A stretch of DNA of 64,000 nt. It comes from Verrucomicrobiaceae bacterium (GTDB lineage: Bacteria > Verrucomicrobiota > Verrucomicrobiia > Verrucomicrobiales > DEV007). Position numbers and translations under genes: made by a program. Within the stretch, counting starts at the first letter, position 1, and every line of letters starts with the position of its first letter. This document shows positions 10,522-19,214 of the stretch, piece by piece. Below the pieces are notes generated by a model, which had not been told where the DNA came from, did not search any database, and was given only the letters and a program-made list of their open reading frames with translations. The DNA lies in contig SHBV01000010.1 of assembly GCA_004211885.1 (NCBI GenBank), forward strand, positions 1 to 64,000, written 5' to 3'.

Positions 10522-12486
10522 TTATTTTCTTTGTGCCCATTCCTGAATCAGATCCGTTGGAGCACCGAATTGAGGAGGTATCGGAAAATTAGGATCAATT
10601 GCTTCATCAGAGTGTTTTTCTTGCCAATGTTTTGTGTCCAGTTCAAAAGATCTTTTTGTACTGAAAATTGTCGGTGGGGTTTTAAAAGGATCTGATTTAC
10701 TTACCCTCACCACAACCAAATTCAGGTCCCCGGATTTTAAAAGTTTTGAAGGTATTAACCAATGCCCGGGTTTACTTTCCTTTAACTGGGCACCATTAAT
10801 GTAAACGACAGAACCGGGAACTGATTCCCATTTGAAAGATCGCTGAATATTAGGCAATGGATCAGGGACTCGAATTAATGTTCTTAGATCCAAGTGCTTT
10901 GGCCCAATCGATCTGGAAGTCTGGAAATTGCCTCTAACAACCCAACCTTCATTTGAACGACGCAGATCAGGGTTCACTGGCAATTGGTTGGAAATTAATT
11001 CTCCAGTCGCCCACCGAACAGCATTGAATAAGAATCGCTGAAAATATGAGTCGTTTTGATTTTTAAGTAAGGTCAGGACAGTCGCACATGATCTTCCACT
11101 GTCAGTTCTTGCAAAGGACCAGGCAAGAAGTTCAGACAATCCATTACTATTTGTCTTGCCATGGAATAGAGGGACGACCCCCTCATCTAACGCAAGGCCA
11201 TCTGAAGTCCCTTCTACTGACCATTCATTGCTCTTAAATCCTAAACCCAAAGGATGCTTTACTTTAGCTTTAGCCCATTCCAATTTTTGAGTTGCTTTTT
11301 TATTAGGCCCTTCAACGACACCAAAGACCTTACGCTTCGCTAGGACGCAAGCTTTCCCTGTTCCTATCGTAGGTTTTGCCACATCTACATGAGCTTGTAT
11401 CAATTCATTGACCTTCCCATTCTTAATGTCATCAGCTAACAACAGGCAATCCGCATTAGTTATATCATTCATTCCCTTACCTGTATCTGACTCGACATAA
11501 TCGACACAAAAGTCAGCATCAAAGAAATGCCTAGCAAAACTTTTCCAATCAAGGACCCTCTCGGATGAAGAAACAATGACCAGATGAGGTCGCTTATCAT
11601 AAGTGAAACTGAAAGGCTGACCCCCAATTATTTGATCGCTGGTTATTGTAGAACAAACATTCTCTTCAATGTGCCTAATTACTAAATCAAGGCCTGTGAA
11701 ATGGCTAACATAAGGCCACTTCTTAGGATTATACATAACGTCAGTTCCGTCCCGCAAGAGAACCGTGTCCATGCCGTATCTTACCATCTGACGCAAACCG
11801 AATGGCCTACCAAGAACACACATATTTGTATGTACACCTGCTAGGATGACATGCTTAATTTTATTGTGCCTTAAAATATTCCAAACCACATCACCCTCAG
11901 AAGCAATAAAGTCGTTCCCCAATATTTTAAGGACCGGGGTCTGGCTAAGCCATGGAGTCCCTGGGTTTCGCCCTTCGGCTCGTAACCGTTCGGCCCATTG
12001 CTGGTTCTCAAACTCATCCTCGTCTTCTCCCCCATCTGACTGATCTATCGGATAAGAAACTTTTTCTTCTCCAGGTATGCGATGACACCATGAAGAAATT
12101 TCCTTTGGCAAATTCGAAGCCACTGGGATCGACAATGCTCGTTTCCTTGCATCATGATTCTTATAATTGGGCATGCAATCGCTCGGAGAATGAATGATTG
12201 TGACTCCAGATTTCCTCAGTGATTTTATAACTTCATTTAATCGAGGGGCAAACTCATTTACTCTACGCACCGCGGTGACTGAGTGATGAGAGTCCCACAT
12301 GTCACAAATGACTATAGCCACTTCATTAGGTTTCCATTCGACCTTCTGCCAACTATGAACAGACCGAACGCTATTTCTCAAAGTAAGATTCAAAGTTTCT
12401 GCTTGAATGTTCGCAATAATAATACTGATCAAAAGAAAATTAATAAGACACTTTAAAAATGATAAGTTCACAGATTTTCTAATCAT
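10522..12486 (-). CDS. Isochorismatase-like hydrolase fused to ThuA-like and C-terminal beta domain
   Basis: This 654-residue protein has a hydrophobic signal peptide (about residues 1-29). Residues 50-280 form a cysteine-hydrolase (isochorismatase-like) domain: VAIVICDMWDSHH supplies the catalytic Asp region, and HVILAGVHTNMCVLGR carries the nucleophilic Cys. From about residue 300 to 500 the sequence resembles a ThuA/glutamine-amidotransferase-like domain, ending in the characteristic FLFNAVRWATGEL. A C-terminal beta-rich module (about 540-625) contains VVYINGAQLK. Substrates cannot be predicted. It is probably the first gene of the minus-strand run leading to the DUF1553, DUF1501 and lamin-tail genes. 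The isochorismatase part is confident; the ThuA assignment is an inference from pattern. Confidence 0.85.
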   Translation of the reverse strand: MIRKSVNLSFLKCLINFLLISIIIANIQAETLNLTLRNSVRSVHSWQKVEWKPNEVAIVICDMWDSHHSVTAVRRVNEFAPRLNEVIKSLRKSGVTIIHSPSDCMPNYKNHDARKRALSIPVASNLPKEISSWCHRIPGEEKVSYPIDQSDGGEDEDEFENQQWAERLRAEGRNPGTPWLSQTPVLKILGNDFIASEGDVVWNILRHNKIKHVILAGVHTNMCVLGRPFGLRQMVRYGMDTVLLRDGTDVMYNPKKWPYVSHFTGLDLVIRHIEENVCSTITSDQIIGGQPFSFTYDKRPHLVIVSSSERVLDWKSFARHFFDADFCVDYVESDTGKGMNDITNADCLLLADDIKNGKVNELIQAHVDVAKPTIGTGKACVLAKRKVFGVVEGPNKKATQKLEWAKAKVKHPLGLGFKSNEWSVEGTSDGLALDEGVVPLFHGKTNSNGLSELLAWSFARTDSGRSCATVLTLLKNQNDSYFQRFLFNAVRWATGELISNQLPVNPDLRRSNEGWVVRGNFQTSRSIGPKHLDLRTLIRVPDPLPNIQRSFKWESVPGSVVYINGAQLKESKPGHWLIPSKLLKSGDLNLVVVRVSKSDPFKTPPTIFSTKRSFELDTKHWQEKHSDEAIDPNFPIPPQFGAPTDLIQEWAQRK

Positions 12487-12532
12487 AAATTAAATTCTGA
12501 AGGATTCAGAACCCTTAATCAAGCGATGAGCA

Positions 12533-12688
12533 TTACGAAATAATTTTAAGACTTAGCTTCACTCTCACTCGTTGCAACGCACTTAGCACTTTTAATGTGG
12601 TACTTAGCAATGCCCCGACTGGAGATGTCATAGACGAAATTTGGTCCGCTTCGGTATCAGGAAGGCAATATTTTTGTTTCTTCCACAT
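12533..12688 (-). CDS. Possible small ORF of 51 codons, unrecognised
   Basis: An ATG at 12688 on the minus strand opens a 51-codon frame ending at a TAA at 12533-12535. It lies in the 227-bp gap between the divergent isochorismatase-like gene and the lipoprotein gene. The product begins MWKKQKYCLPDTEADQ and is basic at its C-terminus. I do not recognise it and see no good ribosome binding site. It could be a remnant of a longer gene or a chance frame. Confidence 0.2.
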   Translation of the reverse strand: MWKKQKYCLPDTEADQISSMTSPVGALLSTTLKVLSALQRVRVKLSLKIIS

Positions 12689-12713
12689 TGGAATTCCATT
12701 AATTTACTAAATT

Positions 12714-14066
12714 ATGGGTAAATTTAAGAGGATCTCCTGCCTTAGCAGTTCCGTGATCCTGCTACTGCTGGCTAACACTGGATGTTCAAGTAATAATGAC
12801 GCAGTTGTTGCAGCGAAAGAACAGGCGGCTAAGGACTTGAATGAGGCCAAGAAAAAGGCAGAAAAGGATCTAATTGCCATAAAACAGCAGGCAGAAAAGG
12901 ACCTAATTGCTGCCGAGCAGAAGGCTCAAAAGAAAATCATTCAGACAAGGGAAGAGGCCAAGGCCGATAAGCAAATCGTCACTCTTGAACTGGAAAAAGT
13001 CAGAAAACAAGCCATCTCAGACCGTGCATTGGCCAATAAGGCAACTAGGGAACTTTCAATCGTCAAGAAACTCTCAGAGGGCAATCTTGCTGCGACTAGG
13101 AAGGTTGCAAAAGAACAACTTGAAGCCGCAAAGAAGAAAGCCGCCTATGATTTGGCGGCGCTCCAGGAAAAAGTTGATAAACAAATTGCGGAAGCTAGGG
13201 CTGATGTCACCACTCAAATCCAGTCAATCAAGTCAACGCCGACGATGGTCTACGTTAAAGGAGGAGATTTCACCATGGGCTTTGAGGGTGTTGCCACACC
13301 CGAGCACAAAGTGACACTAAGCCCCTTCTACATTGCAAAGTTTGAAACAACCTACAAGCTTTGGCTCGAGGTGAAATCCTTCGCCTCAGCCAACGGTTAT
13401 GCCTTCCACCTTCAGGGCAGGGCAGGAACACCATGGGCACCGGCAATGGCTGGAAATAATCAGCCGGTCACGGATATCTGTGCCTGGGATGCGCTTGTAT
13501 GGTGCAACGCGTATTCTGAAATGGAAGGTTTTGAACCGGTTTACAAAACCTCTGACCATGCGGTGATCAGGGATTCTAGACATTCAAATGCAGCCAACCT
13601 CCAGACGGCAGTATTTGATCGTAACGCCAAGGGATTCCGGTTACCGACCGAGGCGGAATGGGAATATGCAGCACGCTTCCGTGGTAAAGAAGACTTTGCT
13701 CCGGGTAACTTTGCCAGTGGAGCCTCTGCGAATAGTTCCAACATCAAGGCCACCAGCGAAGTGGCGTGGTTTCCCTTCAACTGCCCGGCCCCAAATAATC
13801 ATCCTCAGCCCGTCGGCTCAAAGAAGGCCAATCATCTTGGCCTGCACGACATGAGCGGAAACATCTACGAATGGTGCTGGGACCGACAGGATCCTTACCA
13901 GGCGTTGCCGCAAAAAAACCCTGTCGGTTCGAAGGCCGGTGGTCAGGTATTGCGTGGCGGCTCCTTCGGGCACAGCAATAATGACCTGCGAAGCTCCCAC
14001 CGGATCAGTAGCAACCCTGTGAACTTTTCCATCAATGTCGGGTTCCGATGCGCGAGATCACATTAA
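12714..14066 (+). CDS. Lipoprotein with long coiled coil and formylglycine-enzyme-like (SUMF1) domain
   Basis: This 450-residue protein starts with a signal sequence ending in a lipobox-like LANTGC, so it is probably a lipoprotein. Residues 30-170 are an alanine/lysine/glutamate-rich coiled coil built of AEKDLIA-type heptads. Residues 175-450 form an FGE-sulfatase (SUMF1) fold, with MVYVKGGDFTMG, RLPTEAEWEYAARF, GLHDMSGNIYEWCWD, VLRGGSF and GFRCARS. The segment after RGGSF, where formylglycine-generating enzymes carry the two active-site cysteines, reads GHSNNDLRSSHR with no cysteine. It is therefore probably not a sulfatase-activating enzyme despite the sulfatases elsewhere in the window. 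Codon use looks more GC-rich than in its neighbours. It is flanked by oppositely oriented genes and appears to be monocistronic. Confidence 0.9.
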   Translation: MGKFKRISCLSSSVILLLLANTGCSSNNDAVVAAKEQAAKDLNEAKKKAEKDLIAIKQQAEKDLIAAEQKAQKKIIQTREEAKADKQIVTLELEKVRKQAISDRALANKATRELSIVKKLSEGNLAATRKVAKEQLEAAKKKAAYDLAALQEKVDKQIAEARADVTTQIQSIKSTPTMVYVKGGDFTMGFEGVATPEHKVTLSPFYIAKFETTYKLWLEVKSFASANGYAFHLQGRAGTPWAPAMAGNNQPVTDICAWDALVWCNAYSEMEGFEPVYKTSDHAVIRDSRHSNAANLQTAVFDRNAKGFRLPTEAEWEYAARFRGKEDFAPGNFASGASANSSNIKATSEVAWFPFNCPAPNNHPQPVGSKKANHLGLHDMSGNIYEWCWDRQDPYQALPQKNPVGSKAGGQVLRGGSFGHSNNDLRSSHRISSNPVNFSINVGFRCARSH

Positions 14067-14087
14067 CTGGATGAAGGACCATTAAAA

Positions 14088-14112
14088 TGAGCGCTCAAAC
14101 GCTCAGTTTATT
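14088..14112 (+). terminator. Weak candidate terminator after the SUMF1-fold gene
   Basis: TGAGCG at 14088-14093 pairs perfectly with CGCTCA at 14100-14105 across a six-base loop, followed by GTTTATT. The stem is short and the T tract interrupted. Its position between two convergent genes makes a terminator plausible. Confidence 0.4.
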
Positions 14113-14167
14113 AGCCTCCTTAATGATTACGAGTCACTCGAGTACCGGCTCGAGAATAAACGAGTTC

Positions 14168-15559
14168 TCAAGAGATAATATCTTGGATGATTTTTCCAGA
14201 AACGTCAGTTAGCCTAAAGTCTCTTCCTGAATATCGGTAAGTGAAACTTTCGTGATCAAAGCCTAGTAAACTCAATATTGTAGCGTGAAGATCATGAGCT
14301 GAGACAGTGTTCTCGACGGCCTCAAAACCAAATTCATCCGTGGCTCCGTAGATTGTACCACCCTTAATCCCACCACCAGCTAACCAAATGCTAAAACCGT
14401 ATGGATTATGATCTCTTCCAAACTTAGATTTACCGCTACCCGTGAGTTCTACCGTGGGAGTCCTACCAAACTCTCCGCCGAAAATCACTAGGGTATCATC
14501 AAACATTCCTCGTTGCTTAAGGTCTTGGAGAAGTGCAGCGACCGGAGAATCTAACTGAGAGGCCAGCTTTGAATGGTTTTCTTTGATCTTATCATGATTA
14601 TCCCAAGGCTGGCCGGCCCCATGCCATAATTGTACGTATCTAACTCCACGTTCTAGGAGACGACGAGCGATCAGGGTCTGTCTTCCATGAACGTGCCGCC
14701 CATAAAGATCGCGTATGTATTTTGGTTCACGTTCTAAATCAAAAGCATCAGTCGCGTCCATTTGCATACGATAAGCTAATTCAAAGCTTTGAATTCTTGC
14801 ATTCAGTAATCGATCTTCATCTCTTGATTTAAGATGATTCGAATTCAAATAATTGAGGAAATCCAGTTGCTTCCTTTGAGACTTAGGGTCTTGACCCAGG
14901 GGCCTTATGTTCTCGATAAGCTTATCGACTTTATTATGATTACTATCAATGAAAGTCGCTTGAAATATTCCTGGCAGGAAACCTGCCTGCCAATTCTGCG
15001 CTCCTTTAATTGGATAACCGCCAGGGCTCATGGCAACGAATGATGGTAAATTTTTATTTTCTGATCCTAGTCCGTAAGTGACCCACGACCCAACACTCGG
15101 TCTGCTTAGAATCGAGTCTCCGCAATTCATTAGCATCAGTGAAGGCTCATGATTAGGCAGTTCCGCCTTCATCGATCGAATGACTGCAATGTCATCAGCA
15201 AATTCTGCAATCTTAGGAAAGATGCTACTGAATTCTATTCCACTGGCACCATACTTTTTAAATTCAAAAGGTGAAGGGAAAGCTGCGCCAGTCTTGCGCT
15301 CAGTTCTGCGCTTACCGAATGGCAATTCCTTTCCTTCATATTTATTTAACGAAGGCTTCGGGTCAAAAGTATCAACATGCGAGGGCCCACCATTCAGGAA
15401 AAAATGAATGACTCTCTTTGCCCTGATTGGAAAATGATTCCTGACAGGATTCATTGCTGCATCAGATTGAAGGATCCCCTCAAGCCCGAGAGCCCCTATC
15501 CCCATACCGCATCGATGCAGGAAATTACGCCTACTAGAATCAAAAGGAGGAAAATTCAT
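14168..15559 (-). CDS. DUF1501 family protein
   Basis: This 463-residue protein carries a twin-arginine leader (SSRRNFLHRCGMG, residues 9-21). DUF1501 landmarks are RVIHFFLNGGPSHVDTFDPK, GSWVTYGLGSEN, ARRLLERGVRYVQLWHG, GGEFGRTPTVE, FGRDHNPYGFSIW and the C-terminal LHATILSLLGFDHESFTYR. It lacks the internal stretch between the DLYGR and QTLIARR regions that the copy at 5741-7195 has, so the two paralogues are diverged. It begins 17 bases after the stop of the DUF1549/DUF1553 gene and is surely in the same operon. It is a putative exported protein of unknown reaction. Confidence 0.95.
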   Translation of the reverse strand: MNFPPFDSSRRNFLHRCGMGIGALGLEGILQSDAAMNPVRNHFPIRAKRVIHFFLNGGPSHVDTFDPKPSLNKYEGKELPFGKRRTERKTGAAFPSPFEFKKYGASGIEFSSIFPKIAEFADDIAVIRSMKAELPNHEPSLMLMNCGDSILSRPSVGSWVTYGLGSENKNLPSFVAMSPGGYPIKGAQNWQAGFLPGIFQATFIDSNHNKVDKLIENIRPLGQDPKSQRKQLDFLNYLNSNHLKSRDEDRLLNARIQSFELAYRMQMDATDAFDLEREPKYIRDLYGRHVHGRQTLIARRLLERGVRYVQLWHGAGQPWDNHDKIKENHSKLASQLDSPVAALLQDLKQRGMFDDTLVIFGGEFGRTPTVELTGSGKSKFGRDHNPYGFSIWLAGGGIKGGTIYGATDEFGFEAVENTVSAHDLHATILSLLGFDHESFTYRYSGRDFRLTDVSGKIIQDIIS

Positions 15560-15576
15560 ATCAATGACAAATGAAA

Positions 15577-18507
15577 TTAATCTAAGAACATTACTTCATT
15601 AGAGATTAATAATGCTTGAGCAAATCTCTGCCAAGCACTCAGACTAACATTATTGTTACCCTTAGCTGGAAAATGAGTCAGAGCTGACCAAGACACTTCT
15701 TCACTCATGGATTTTATAACAGGAGCCCAAAGGAATCCATCACAGTAAAAATCATTCATCTCTCCACAGTCGACAATGAAGTCGATTATCTCACCTTCTT
15801 CCACATCTAGATCCTTTATGATGACAGGTTGCTCCTTATCAAATTCAACCTTCCAATTGGCAATTAATCCTTTCCTATTACTTGAAACCCACGCCCTGAT
15901 ACCGTCTCCGCATGCTTCAACCTTAGATATGGATCCTGTAATTTTAATACGCGAAGATGATGGTGACTTCCATCGCCTAACCGCAGCATGATTGACACTA
16001 TTACCCACATGCCCCCCATCAGCGGTCAGTCTGACCCATCCCAACGCAGGATCGGGCCACTTCGATCCACCTCCCCAGGCAGAACCATCAAAAAAAGGCA
16101 ATGCTTTATAATTTGTAATTTTTCCCGAATTTTTATCAAATTTACCGAATCCGTAAGACCAAGCTTTGGCCAAGCTTTGATCCTCCTCCTCATTATCTAC
16201 AGAATTTTTAATAAAAAGGACTGACCGATTTAGCTCTTCTGAATGGGGTCGCCTGCCGTAAACATATTCATAGAATCTATTGACCTTTGCCTTTGTATTC
16301 CCTTCTGGATAATCATTTTGAACCCTAGCAGATAAAGCCTTTGCCCGATCAATGGTGAACTTTGAGTTCATTAAAAATAAAGCCTGTTGAGGAACGTTCG
16401 TTAAATATCTCCTAGGCGCATGCAATTCAGGGTTAGCAAAATCAAAGACTCTCAGGACCGAAGGAAGAAATTGTCTATCAATCTTACCATAAATACTACG
16501 ACGTGTCGGAATTTCTCCACCAAACAATTCTTTGGGAGGACCCCCTATTTTTAAATCAAGTTCACCAGAAATAGACAACATTGTGTCCCTCATTGATTCA
16601 AAACTTAGGCGCCTGCGAGGATAAACAGACAAGAAACGATTATCTGGGTCCTTTGCAGGAAATGCCGAAGAAAGAATCCTACTCACTGAAGAAGTCGCAA
16701 TGAGTCGTTGAATGTGTTTTATTGACCAACCCGAATCTATCAATTCGGAAGCTAGAAAATCAAGAAGTTTAGGATGGCTAGGGGCACGACTCCTCAAACC
16801 AAAATCGCTTTCAGTTTTGACCAATCCTTCACCAAAATGCGATTTCCAAATTCGATTAACAATGACTCTGGCCGTTAGAGGATTGTCTTTTGAAACAATC
16901 TTTCTAGCCAACTCGAGCCGACCGGAACCCTGAGTGAATTTAGTCTTGGCCCCTTGACCGAACATGGATAAGTAACCTCGTTCAACGTGCTCACCTTGGT
17001 TCGAATAATCGCCACGATTAAAAACGTTCACATTTAGTGGGACAGAACGATCCACTAGGATAAGAGAATGTGGAGCCTCCTTGCCGAGCTTTATAATTTC
17101 ACGTTCAATGTCTGCCAGTTTTTTCTTTAGGGGCGTCTTGGATCCCTCATCAAATAGCCACTCCACATCATGAATGTACTTCCTTGGAACTCTGATCGGC
17201 GATCCCTTACCAGAAACAACATTCGCTAATTGTTTCTTATCTATTGAGTTTTGATCAGTTTTACCAACGGACTGTAAAAGTTCAGCATAACAATCGGCCA
17301 CATCAGAGATACTCATTAAAGGGACTTCGCGAAGTTTGGAGATCACAAGATCATTGGCATCGGAAAGACCATCTAAAATTTTTGGGGCTTCATCTGCGAA
17401 GGTCTCCTCATTGAGTTTTACTAAGGCCAGCCACGGCTCAAAAACCGGATCCATTTTGCGATCATTCTGAACCAAATACTCATACCAACGACGGATCTGG
17501 GCTGGATTAAGGTCATCTTTTTCTATAATTTCTGCAAAATCAGGAGGAGGAACGTCCTCAATTTTAAGGGAAGCCAACATATATTCGCCAGCACGAATCA
17601 AAAATCGCGATTCAAGCTCTTGTGCTTTCTTTTCAAATTCTTGAGTCAGTGAATCCTTTTTTTTATTTAATTCGACTAAGGGATCAGAACTTTGAAGGTC
17701 CAGAGCAGTGAGCTCTTCGTGAGAACTTTTGAAAACACCATAAAGGGCATAATAATCTTTTGTAGGTATTGGATCAAACTTGTGATCATGACAACGGGCA
17801 CATGAAACCGTAAGACCCATTAAACCCCGCGTAACAACATCAATCCGATCATCTATTATATCCGGTTCAACACTGATAAATCTCCTGCCAAGAGTAAGGT
17901 ATCCCATCGCTGCCAAATCAGATCGGTCACAAAGTCCCTGAGCAAGCATTAGATCTGCTGCCAATTGCATTAAAACGAAATTTTTATATGAAAGGTCTTT
18001 ATTAAAAGCACTAATGACCCAATCCCGGTAAAGCCAAGCATGCGGGAAATTAAATTCTTCAGATCCATACGCATAACCTTTCGTATCCGAATATCTAGCA
18101 ACGTCGAGCCAAAGCCGAGCCCAGTGCTCACCATACTGAGGCGAACCAAGTAATGTATCTACTAGGTCCCGTGATATTTCAGAGTCAGAACGCACATCAC
18201 CACTCAATGTTCTAAGTTCATTGTAACTTGGAGGAAGTCCTATCAGGTTATAATACAACCTACGAACCCAATCCCGACGATCCGCAGACAAAGAAAAATC
18301 GATTCCTTCCTTATTGAGGGACTCTGCAATGAACCATCTAATAGGGTCACCTTCAGCTGCTTCTGGAACAGACGAGTGTTGTATGGGCTCGAAAGCCCAA
18401 TGTTCTTTTGAGCCTATTTTTTCATCCGCACTTAAAAGCTGGGGATAGCCAACAAAATAAAAGAGGCCGATCAAAAATATAAAATGGTGTCTATTATTAA
18501 CTTCCAT
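15577..18507 (-). CDS. DUF1549/DUF1553 family protein
   Basis: This 976-residue protein has a signal peptide (about residues 1-27). DUF1549 comes first, with VDTLLGSPQYGEHWARLWLD and VSCARCHDHKFDPIP, the CxxCH motif typical of this family. A helical linker (about 280-460) follows, then DUF1553 with NRIWKSHFGEGLV, RRRLSFESMRDTML, VPQQALFLMNS and the terminal AQALLISNEVMFLD. A beta-rich module of about 120 residues is inserted shortly before the C-terminus (around 820-945). Unlike the copy at 7196-10435 it has no discoidin modules. Its partner DUF1501 gene follows after 17 bases. Divergently transcribed from the ECF sigma gene across 140 bases, it could share regulation with it, but no operator is visible. 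Confidence 0.93.
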   Translation of the reverse strand: MEVNNRHHFIFLIGLFYFVGYPQLLSADEKIGSKEHWAFEPIQHSSVPEAAEGDPIRWFIAESLNKEGIDFSLSADRRDWVRRLYYNLIGLPPSYNELRTLSGDVRSDSEISRDLVDTLLGSPQYGEHWARLWLDVARYSDTKGYAYGSEEFNFPHAWLYRDWVISAFNKDLSYKNFVLMQLAADLMLAQGLCDRSDLAAMGYLTLGRRFISVEPDIIDDRIDVVTRGLMGLTVSCARCHDHKFDPIPTKDYYALYGVFKSSHEELTALDLQSSDPLVELNKKKDSLTQEFEKKAQELESRFLIRAGEYMLASLKIEDVPPPDFAEIIEKDDLNPAQIRRWYEYLVQNDRKMDPVFEPWLALVKLNEETFADEAPKILDGLSDANDLVISKLREVPLMSISDVADCYAELLQSVGKTDQNSIDKKQLANVVSGKGSPIRVPRKYIHDVEWLFDEGSKTPLKKKLADIEREIIKLGKEAPHSLILVDRSVPLNVNVFNRGDYSNQGEHVERGYLSMFGQGAKTKFTQGSGRLELARKIVSKDNPLTARVIVNRIWKSHFGEGLVKTESDFGLRSRAPSHPKLLDFLASELIDSGWSIKHIQRLIATSSVSRILSSAFPAKDPDNRFLSVYPRRRLSFESMRDTMLSISGELDLKIGGPPKELFGGEIPTRRSIYGKIDRQFLPSVLRVFDFANPELHAPRRYLTNVPQQALFLMNSKFTIDRAKALSARVQNDYPEGNTKAKVNRFYEYVYGRRPHSEELNRSVLFIKNSVDNEEEDQSLAKAWSYGFGKFDKNSGKITNYKALPFFDGSAWGGGSKWPDPALGWVRLTADGGHVGNSVNHAAVRRWKSPSSSRIKITGSISKVEACGDGIRAWVSSNRKGLIANWKVEFDKEQPVIIKDLDVEEGEIIDFIVDCGEMNDFYCDGFLWAPVIKSMSEEVSWSALTHFPAKGNNNVSLSAWQRFAQALLISNEVMFLD

Positions 18508-18647
18508 TCATTAATTACCAGTCATCACATTATCATGGTCAAATGAGACAAAGCATCCAACATAAAAATGATGATGATTGTAAACCCTGAGTTAGATTTT
18601 TGTTGATTTGAACATATACTGATGAATATCTAGGGAAATTTTAATTT

Positions 18648-19175
18648 ATGAAGTCAGATTCCGAAGAGTTTGTTCGACTCCTCACAGAAGCACAAGGACC
18701 AGTGTACGGTTACTTGCTGACTTTAATTACTGACCGCAATAGAGCACGAGACCTCCTACAAGAAACTAACATCACCATTTGGAAAAAGGCAGATACTTTT
18801 GAAGAGGGAACAAACTTCAACGCATGGGCGTGTAAAATAGCCTACTTCCATGTTCTTTCTTTTAGAAGAAAAATGGCTAGAGAAAAATTAGTCTTTGATG
18901 GTGACATACTTGATTACCTGTCTGAACGCAATGACGAACGTTTAGCTAAAGATGCTGCAGCTGACAGAATTAAGGCACTAAAAAGTTGCCTATTAAAACT
19001 ATCTGACAACCATCGTAGCCTCGTAGAAGAACGGTACAAGCCAGGCGCTTCGGTGCAAAAAATCGCGGCTGATCAAAACAGAACGGTCGGGGCCATTTCA
19101 CAGACTCTTTACCGCATTCGTCATAACCTAATGTTATGTGTCGAAAAAACACTCGCTACACTTCAAACCAATTGA
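18648..19175 (+). CDS. ECF-type RNA polymerase sigma factor (Planctomycete/Verrucomicrobia type)
   Basis: This 175-residue sigma-70 family protein shows region 2 with YGYLLTLITDRNRARDLLQE and TNFNAWACKIAYFHVLSFRR, and region 4 with LLKLSDNHRSLVEERY and VGAISQTLYRIRHNLMLCVE. The pattern fits the ECF group found next to FecR-like proteins in Rhodopirellula and Verrucomicrobia. The FecR-LamG gene starts 39 bases downstream, making a likely sigma/anti-sigma-like pair that senses a cell-surface signal. Targets are unknown. The divergent DUF1553/DUF1501 operon is a natural candidate, inferred only from position. Confidence 0.92.
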   Translation: MKSDSEEFVRLLTEAQGPVYGYLLTLITDRNRARDLLQETNITIWKKADTFEEGTNFNAWACKIAYFHVLSFRRKMAREKLVFDGDILDYLSERNDERLAKDAAADRIKALKSCLLKLSDNHRSLVEERYKPGASVQKIAADQNRTVGAISQTLYRIRHNLMLCVEKTLATLQTN

Positions 19176-19214
19176 GGCAAATTCAACTTTCAAGGTAAGA
19201 CAAAGTATTCAATA

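Noticed and set aside
12907..13314. 135-codon plus frame in the lipoprotein gene
   Set aside because: It is an alternate frame of the alanine/lysine-rich coiled-coil segment; the biased codons suppress stops.
12714..14066. Calling this the sulfatase-activating formylglycine-generating enzyme
   Set aside because: The expected active-site cysteines after RGGSF are missing.
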